NCBI GenBank assembly: GCA_013911715.1
Contig: JACEST010000156.1
Span: 1-5,043, forward strand
Source of the DNA: Sphingopyxis sp.
GTDB taxonomy: Bacteria > Pseudomonadota > Alphaproteobacteria > Sphingomonadales > Sphingomonadaceae
Length of the DNA: 5,043 nt
Direction of reading: 5' to 3'
A model generated the notes under the pieces. That model was not told the DNA's origin. It ran no database searches and was given only the letters and a program-made list of their open reading frames with translations. The position numbers and the translations under genes are program-made. How positions within the stretch are numbered: position 1 is the first letter of the stretch; every line of letters starts with the position of its first letter. This document shows, piece by piece, positions 1 to 2,525 of this stretch.

Positions 1-324
1 CATTTTTCGTTCATTGGGAGCGATCAGGAAAAGCACACCGTCATTTCGCCCGGCAGCGCCGATGCCCCATGCACGCCCGAGCTGGGTGCCGTAATCGGAG
101 ATGTCGCGATCATTCAGGCTGGCGACGGTCGCAACCACCACCTGTTGTTTGCTGCGCGCCTCGAATGCGGCGAGTTTGTCGGTCAGCGCCGCTTCATCGG
201 CAGGCGGCAGCAATTCGGCCTGATCGACCACCCGCCCGCTGAGTTTGGGGAAGTCCTGCGCGGCTGCAGCGGTGGAGAGCATCGCGCCCGCCACCACCGT
301 TGCAAGTGCGCGTAACCAGATCAT
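1..324 (-). CDS. TPM-domain exported protein (YgcG-like), 3' end beyond window
   Basis: The first 108 codons of a TPM-domain protein are visible; the frame is open to the window edge, so the C-terminus is missing. The ATG at 324-322 overlaps the stop of the upstream TPM gene as ATGA, a typical sign of translational coupling. Residues 1-23 form a Sec signal peptide (MIWLR, a hydrophobic run, then STAAAAQ), with likely cleavage before DFPKLSGRVVDQAELL. The TPM fold begins at about residue 30. It carries the family pattern of a 'GRVVDQAELL' opening, QQVVVATV at about 60-67, SLNDRDISDYGTQLGRAWGIG and GRNDGVLFLIA at about 92-102. Family members act outside the cytoplasmic membrane, often ending in a membrane helix and a Gly-rich tail; whether this one does cannot be seen. 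Some TPM proteins have been reported as phosphatases, others as assembly or repair factors, so no reaction is assigned. It resembles the upstream TPM protein and probably arose by tandem duplication. Confidence 0.88.
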   Translation of the reverse strand, partial: MIWLRALATVVAGAMLSTAAAAQDFPKLSGRVVDQAELLPPADEAALTDKLAAFEARSKQQVVVATVASLNDRDISDYGTQLGRAWGIGAAGRNDGVLFLIAPNERKM

Positions 325-824
325 CGTGCGCTTCCCATCTCGGCCTTGATTCCATTGATCCCTACCAGCAGCCCTGCCGCGACCTGACCATTAGCAAAAC
401 GTGGCGTCATCTGCTTGACGATGGACAGTGCCTCATCATCAGTCAGCAAAGCCTCGGCTCCGCGTCCGGTAGCGATGCGCATCTGCCGATCACTTTTGGC
501 CAGCAGAATCAACACCCCATCGTTGCGTTTCGCGTCGCCAATCCGCCAGCGATTGCCGAGGCAATGGGCATAGTCATCGACGCGGCGGCCATTCAGCGTG
601 GGCACTGTCGCGATCACCAACTGACGCCCGGTTGCTGCCTGATAGTTGGCCAACGCTTGCGTCACTTCGTTTCGCCCCGCCGTGTCGAGCATAGCGGCGC
701 GATCATGCAGCCGTCCATCCAGTTCGATTTGCGGCACGCCTTCACATGCCACCGTTTCAAGTGGCTGGGCCGGGGTGCAGGCCGCCAGCATCGGCACGGC
801 AAGGATTAGCGGCAGCAGCCGCAC
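321..824 (-). CDS. TPM-domain lipoprotein
   Basis: A 167-residue protein if the GTG at 824-822 is used. That start lies one base beyond the lemA stop (828-826) and gives a compact lipoprotein signal, RLLPLILAVPMLAAC, with lipobox LAAC and the lipidated Cys at residue 16. An in-frame ATG at 857 would add 11 residues and overlap lemA by 32 bp; I consider it less likely. The TPM domain spans about residues 35-160: TGRQLVIATV, TLNGRRVDDYAHCLGNRWRIG, RNDGVLILLA, DRQMRIATGRGAEALLTDDEA and a closing TPRFANGQVAAGLLVGI. There is no C-terminal membrane helix or Gly-rich tail, so anchoring would be by the lipid alone, facing the periplasm. Besides the lipobox Cys it has C27 and C88, which could form a disulfide. 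Its position between lemA and a second TPM gene suggests a shared envelope function. The molecular activity is unknown. Confidence 0.88.
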   Translation of the reverse strand: MRLLPLILAVPMLAACTPAQPLETVACEGVPQIELDGRLHDRAAMLDTAGRNEVTQALANYQAATGRQLVIATVPTLNGRRVDDYAHCLGNRWRIGDAKRNDGVLILLAKSDRQMRIATGRGAEALLTDDEALSIVKQMTPRFANGQVAAGLLVGINGIKAEMGSAR

Positions 825-825
825 C

Positions 826-1425
826 TCACTTCGTCCCGAAATCCACCTTGGGCGCAATATTGGCGTTCGGCGATACCGCCTCGAACGGCTTCATCGGCTC
901 GGCACCATGGATAATCTTGGCGCCGATGATGTCGGGGAAGGTGCGGATGGTGGTGTTATAATCCTGCACCGCCTTGTTATAATCCTGGATCGTCACATTG
1001 ATCCGGTTTTCGGTGCCTTCGAGCTGGGTCATCAGGTCGGCGAAGCGCTGCTGGCTTTGCAATTGCGGATATTGTTCGACCGTGACGAGCAGCCGGCCGA
1101 GCGCGCTCGACACATTGCCTTGCGCTGCACGAAAGGCTTCGACCTTTGCGGGGTCGCTCAAATCATCGGCATTGAGCTGGACCTGCGTCGCCGAGGCGCG
1201 CGCCTGAATCACACCTTCGAGCGTCGATTGCTCAATCTGCGCCGCGCCCTTCGCCGTTTCAACCAGATTGGGGATCAGGTCGGCGCGGCGCTGATAGGCG
1301 GCCTGGACATCGGCCCATTCGGTCTTGGCGGCCTCTTCCTTGGTCGGCACGCTGTTGATGCCGCAGGCAGGCAGCGTCAGCGCGGCAGCGGCGAGCGACA
1401 ATATGGCAAGCGGGCGAACGGTCAT
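826..1425 (-). CDS. lemA: LemA family lipoprotein
   Basis: A 199-residue LemA-family protein. The chosen ATG (1425-1423) has AGGGAG nine bases upstream; a longer in-frame ATG at 1464 would add 13 residues before the signal sequence. Residues 1-20 form a lipoprotein signal ending LTLPAC, with Cys21 as the likely lipidation site; Pro at -2 is slightly unusual for a lipobox. The mature protein begins with a low-complexity linker and then the family signature WADVQAAYQRRADLIPNLVETAKG (about 37-60). Further family elements are the helical ARA segment (about 75-77), VEQYPQLQSQQRFADLMTQLEGTENRI (about 117-142) and DYNKAVQDYNTTIRTFP (about 148-164). LemA proteins are mostly alpha-helical, membrane-anchored and of unsettled function; the symbol is the family name. 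It is the first gene of an operon with two TPM-domain genes, a pairing frequently seen in bacteria and suggestive of a physical or functional partnership in the envelope. Confidence 0.93.
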   Translation of the reverse strand: MTVRPLAILSLAAAALTLPACGINSVPTKEEAAKTEWADVQAAYQRRADLIPNLVETAKGAAQIEQSTLEGVIQARASATQVQLNADDLSDPAKVEAFRAAQGNVSSALGRLLVTVEQYPQLQSQQRFADLMTQLEGTENRINVTIQDYNKAVQDYNTTIRTFPDIIGAKIIHGAEPMKPFEAVSPNANIAPKVDFGTK

Positions 1426-1434
1426 GGCAGATGG

Positions 1435-1440
1435 CTCCCT
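1435..1440 (-). promoter_or_regulatory. Ribosome binding site of lemA
   Basis: AGGGAG on the minus strand, nine bases before the ATG at 1425. This supports the 199-residue start over the longer in-frame start at 1464, which lies upstream of this site. Confidence 0.7.
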
Positions 1441-1444
1441 CGAT

Positions 1445-1459
1445 GCGGCGCAGCGCCGC
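1445..1459. repeat. Palindrome in the lemA leader
   Basis: GCGGCGC-A-GCGCCGC is a perfect inverted repeat with 7-bp arms and a 1-base centre. In RNA it would fold as a 5-bp GC stem with a 5-base loop. It lies between the predicted lemA promoter and its Shine-Dalgarno site, about five bases before the latter, so it could be an operator or a leader hairpin that affects translation. GC-rich DNA produces such palindromes by chance fairly often. Confidence 0.4.
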
Positions 1460-1469
1460 GTCACGCCTT

Positions 1470-1498
1470 ACCATAGGTTGGTGCTTGCACCGCTGCAA
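1470..1498 (-). promoter_or_regulatory. Predicted sigma70-type promoter of the lemA-TPM operon
   Basis: On the minus strand TTGCAG (1498-1493) is followed after exactly 17 bases by TATGGT (1475-1470). This would start transcription near 1463 and leave a leader of about 38 nt before the ATG. The spacer contains a small inverted repeat, GGTGC-TT-GCACC (1480-1491 on the plus strand). The call rests on sequence match only. I see no equally good promoter for the divergent mscL in the same 131-bp region. Confidence 0.45.
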
Positions 1499-1544
1499 TC
1501 GCTGGCGCAGAGTTTCAAACGACGGTGAACGGTGCCGTCAGCCG

Positions 1545-1550
1545 AGGGGA
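1545..1550 (+). promoter_or_regulatory. Ribosome binding site of mscL
   Basis: AGGGGA (continuing GAG) ends six bases before the ATG at 1557. It fixes the mscL start inside a longer open frame that begins at 1431 and whose extra residues have no MscL similarity. Confidence 0.75.
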
Positions 1551-1556
1551 GAGTTT

Positions 1557-1967
1557 ATGATCAGCGAATTCAAGGCATTCATCGCGCGCGGCAATGTGCT
1601 CGATCTGGCGGTTGGCGTGATCATTGGCGGCGCTTTTGCCACCATCACCAAATCGCTGACCGAGGATATGATCATGCCGGTCGTGTCGGCAATTTTCGGC
1701 GGCGTGGACTTTACCAACAAATTCATCCTGCTGGGTGCGGTGCCTGACGGCGTATCGGCGACTGATTATGCCAAGCTGAAGGAAGCTGGGGTGGCGATGC
1801 TGGGCTATGGCGCGTTCATTACCGCGATCATCAATTTCCTGATCCTCGCCTTCGCGATTTTCCTGATCGTGCGGCAGGCAAACAAGATGATCCCGCCGCC
1901 GCCCGCGCCAGTTGGCCCGACCGAGGTCGAATTGCTGGCGGAAATTCGCGATGCGCTGAAGAAATAA
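1557..1967 (+). CDS. mscL: Large-conductance mechanosensitive channel MscL
   Basis: A 136-residue inner-membrane protein matching the length and order of E. coli MscL (also 136). It opens on membrane tension during hypo-osmotic shock and releases small solutes, acting as a homopentamer. Residues 1-12 form the amphipathic N-helix (MISEFKAFIARG). Transmembrane helix 1 starts with NVLDLAVGVIIGGAF; L17, G20 and V21 correspond to the E. coli gate residues L19, G22 and V23. The periplasmic loop covers about 50-82 (GGVDFTNKFILLG onward), and helix 2 is GAFITAIINFLILAFAIFLIV (about 85-105). After a proline-rich linker (PPPPAP) comes the conserved C-terminal helix TEVELLAEIRDALKK, which bundles at the cytoplasmic side. 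The start is set by the strong AGGGGA site. It is monocistronic: divergent from lemA and closed by a hairpin terminator eight bases after its stop. Confidence 0.97.
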   Translation: MISEFKAFIARGNVLDLAVGVIIGGAFATITKSLTEDMIMPVVSAIFGGVDFTNKFILLGAVPDGVSATDYAKLKEAGVAMLGYGAFITAIINFLILAFAIFLIVRQANKMIPPPPAPVGPTEVELLAEIRDALKK

Positions 1968-1974
1968 TATATTC

Positions 1975-2002
1975 CGTCGCCCCTGCTTGCGCAGGGGCGA
2001 CG
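1975..2002 (+). terminator. Hairpin terminator after mscL
   Basis: A perfect 12-bp stem (1975-1986 with 1991-2002) closes a 4-base loop TTGC, eight bases after the mscL stop. Only a short GTTTG follows, so the U-tract is weak, but the very stable GC stem makes termination likely. It separates mscL from the ssrA promoter. Confidence 0.7.
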
Positions 2003-2026
2003 TTTGGGCGCGTTTGACCCGCCCCT

Positions 2027-2055
2027 TTGCATTTTTAACCCAAAGCCCCTATATC
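2027..2055 (+). promoter_or_regulatory. Predicted ssrA promoter
   Basis: TATATC (2050-2055) is a good -10 box. The -35 candidate TTGCAT (2027-2032) lies 17 bases upstream and matches the consensus only in its TTG. Transcription would start near G2061-G2062, just where the first tmRNA hairpin begins. A better -35-like TTGACC lies at 2014-2019, but no -10 box fits it at normal spacing. The T-rich stretch between may help melting. Confidence 0.45.
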
Positions 2056-2061
2056 CATCGG

Positions 2062-2077
2062 GCCGGAGCAATCCGGC
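2062..2077 (+). other. Acceptor-piece 5' hairpin
   Basis: GCCGGA-GCAA-TCCGGC is a perfect 6-bp stem with a GNRA tetraloop. It sits at the predicted 5' end of the ssrA transcript and probably protects the end of the acceptor RNA. Confidence 0.6.
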
Positions 2078-2144
2078 TATGAGGATAAATGGTGCCGTGA
2101 AATAGACGTAATGGACCCGGGGGCGGTACCCGGCGGCTCCACCA

Positions 2145-2171
2145 CAAGCCCGCAATTGGCGGGGTTCTGAT
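2145..2171 (+). other. Excised intervening segment of the ssrA precursor
   Basis: These 27 bases lie between the encoded CCA end of the acceptor piece and the first G of the coding piece. In two-piece tmRNAs this spacer is removed during processing, RNase P being expected to cut before G2172. It contains a small hairpin, CCCGC (2149-2153) with GCGGG (2159-2163) around AATTG, which may hold the two cut sites together. Confidence 0.75.
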
Positions 2172-2217
2172 GGGGCCGAACTAGGATCGACGTGCGTTGA
2201 AAGACGGTGGTTTCTTC

Positions 2218-2244
2218 CGGGCTGAGTAACCCGTTAAAGGCTCA
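2218..2244 (+). other. tmRNA pseudoknot PK1 upstream of the tag
   Basis: Stem 1 pairs CGGG (2218-2221) with CCCG (2230-2233). Stem 2 pairs TGAG (2223-2226), inside that loop, with CTCA (2241-2244). This is an H-type pseudoknot ending 12 bases before the resume codon, the place of PK1 in other tmRNAs, where it helps position the start of tag translation. Confidence 0.7.
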
Positions 2245-2256
2245 AAACTCACAAGT

Positions 2257-2292
2257 GCCAATGACAATGAAGCACTCGCTCTGGCTGCCTAA
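2257..2292 (+). other. tmRNA proteolysis-tag reading frame (ANDNEALALAA)
   Basis: The frame starts at resume codon GCC (2257-2259), reads ANDNEALALAA and ends at TAA (2290-2292). With the alanine carried by the tmRNA itself, 12 residues are added to a stalled protein. The start AND and the hydrophobic ALAA end are the usual recognition features for SspB-type adaptors and ClpXP or related proteases. It is too short to be called as a gene and should not be annotated as a CDS. Confidence 0.92.
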
Positions 2293-2332
2293 CCAATAAA
2301 GCCGCAAGGCCCAAGGTTAAGCAAAGAGAGCG

Positions 2333-2349
2333 CGGTTCGGACCGAACCG
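2333..2349 (+). terminator. Hairpin at the ssrA 3' end
   Basis: CGGTTC (2333-2338) pairs with GAACCG (2344-2349) around GGACC. No T-tract follows, so it may mark the end of the precursor or a processing boundary rather than a classical terminator. It overlaps the first of two repeat-bearing hairpins downstream, with which it is mutually exclusive. Confidence 0.4.
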
Positions 2350-2400
2350 GGCAACAGAATCGGATACCAGCGGCTGGGGACGAGCCGGGCAACAGAATCG
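2343..2400 (+). repeat. 20-bp direct repeat pair behind ssrA
   Basis: CGAACCGGGCAACAGAATCG (2343-2362) and CGAGCCGGGCAACAGAATCG (2381-2400) differ at one base and lie 38 bases apart. The last 16 bases are identical. Nothing outside the repeat is conserved between the copies. Each copy sits in an inverted-repeat context, so in RNA both would present the same 14-base loop. Confidence 0.75.
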
Positions 2401-2411
2401 TCCCACCTTTT
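2377..2411 (+). terminator. Possible ssrA terminator
   Basis: GGGACGA (2377-2383) pairs perfectly with TCGTCCC (2398-2404) around a 14-base loop containing the second repeat copy; ACC and four T residues follow. The stem and T-run suit a Rho-independent terminator for ssrA, though the large loop and short T-run are weak points. Confidence 0.35.
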
Positions 2412-2434
2412 CCTCCGCAAATTCATGCATTGTT

Positions 2435-2516
2435 CGTCATGCTGAACTTGTTTCAGTATCCATGGCGTTGTGTTGCACCCTTGCGCCATGGACCCTGAAA
2501 CAAGTTCAGGGTGACG
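2435..2516. repeat. 82-bp inverted repeat, dispersed sphingomonad-type element
   Basis: Two 33-bp arms (2435-2467 and 2484-2516) are complementary at 29 positions, with one of the four mismatches a G-T wobble. They flank a 16-base loop. The core CTGAACTTGTTTCAG, its complement and the CCATGG segments match exactly. I recall this core from many sphingomonad intergenic regions, where it is often mistranslated as LKQVQHDE-like peptides, so a dispersed repeat is likely. It lies between ssrA and the convergent RND pump gene, nine bases past the latter's stop, and could end transcription from both sides. It carries no gene. Confidence 0.75.
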
Positions 2517-2525
2517 GGTTGGGTG

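Larger units (their letters stand above)
2061..2332 (+). ncRNA. ssrA: Transfer-messenger RNA, circularly permuted two-piece alphaproteobacterial type
   Basis: tmRNA rescues stalled ribosomes: it enters as alanyl-tRNA, then serves as mRNA for a degradation tag. Here the tRNA-like 3' half precedes the 5' half, the alphaproteobacterial permutation. The acceptor piece ends ...CGGCTCC-A-CCA (CCA at 2142-2144). The coding piece begins GGGGCCGAACTAGGATCGACG at 2172, with the conserved tmRNA 5' and D-loop motif. The halves form a 7-bp acceptor stem (2172-2178 with 2134-2140) whose third pair is G2174-U2138, the G3-U70 identity signal for alanyl-tRNA synthetase. A 5-bp T stem (2117-2121 with 2129-2133) stacks below. 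Short helices ACGG/CCGT and CGTT/GACG join the halves further in, as tmRNA helix 2 does. The tag frame at 2257-2292 reads ANDNEALALAA and stop. Its closing helix TAACC/GGTTA encloses GCC-GCAA-GGC. Both outer ends are estimated: the 5' end from the promoter, the 3' end from where structure ceases to be recognisable. Confidence 0.93.

Noticed and set aside
300..809. A 169-codon plus-strand open frame
   Set aside because: It is antisense to the TPM lipoprotein gene, with a composition unlike a real protein.
646..1476. A 276-codon plus-strand open frame
   Set aside because: It is antisense to lemA and the TPM lipoprotein gene, both supported by family motifs and signals; no motif or ribosome site was seen for it.
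1431..1556. N-terminal extension of mscL in the same frame
   Set aside because: The extra 42 residues lack MscL similarity, would precede the conserved N-helix, and the strong AGGGGA site serves the ATG at 1557.
1805..2155. A 116-codon minus-strand open frame
   Set aside because: It crosses the end of mscL, its terminator and the tmRNA acceptor piece in antisense, with no sensible domain.
2343..2400. Possible CRISPR repeats
   Set aside because: There are only two copies, 20 bp long with an 18-bp gap, and no further repeats or cas genes; paired hairpins explain them better.
2289..2489. A 66-codon minus-strand open frame
   Set aside because: It runs through the inverted repeat, the direct repeats and the tmRNA tail. 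Its LKQVQHDE segment is the usual mistranslation of this repeat type.
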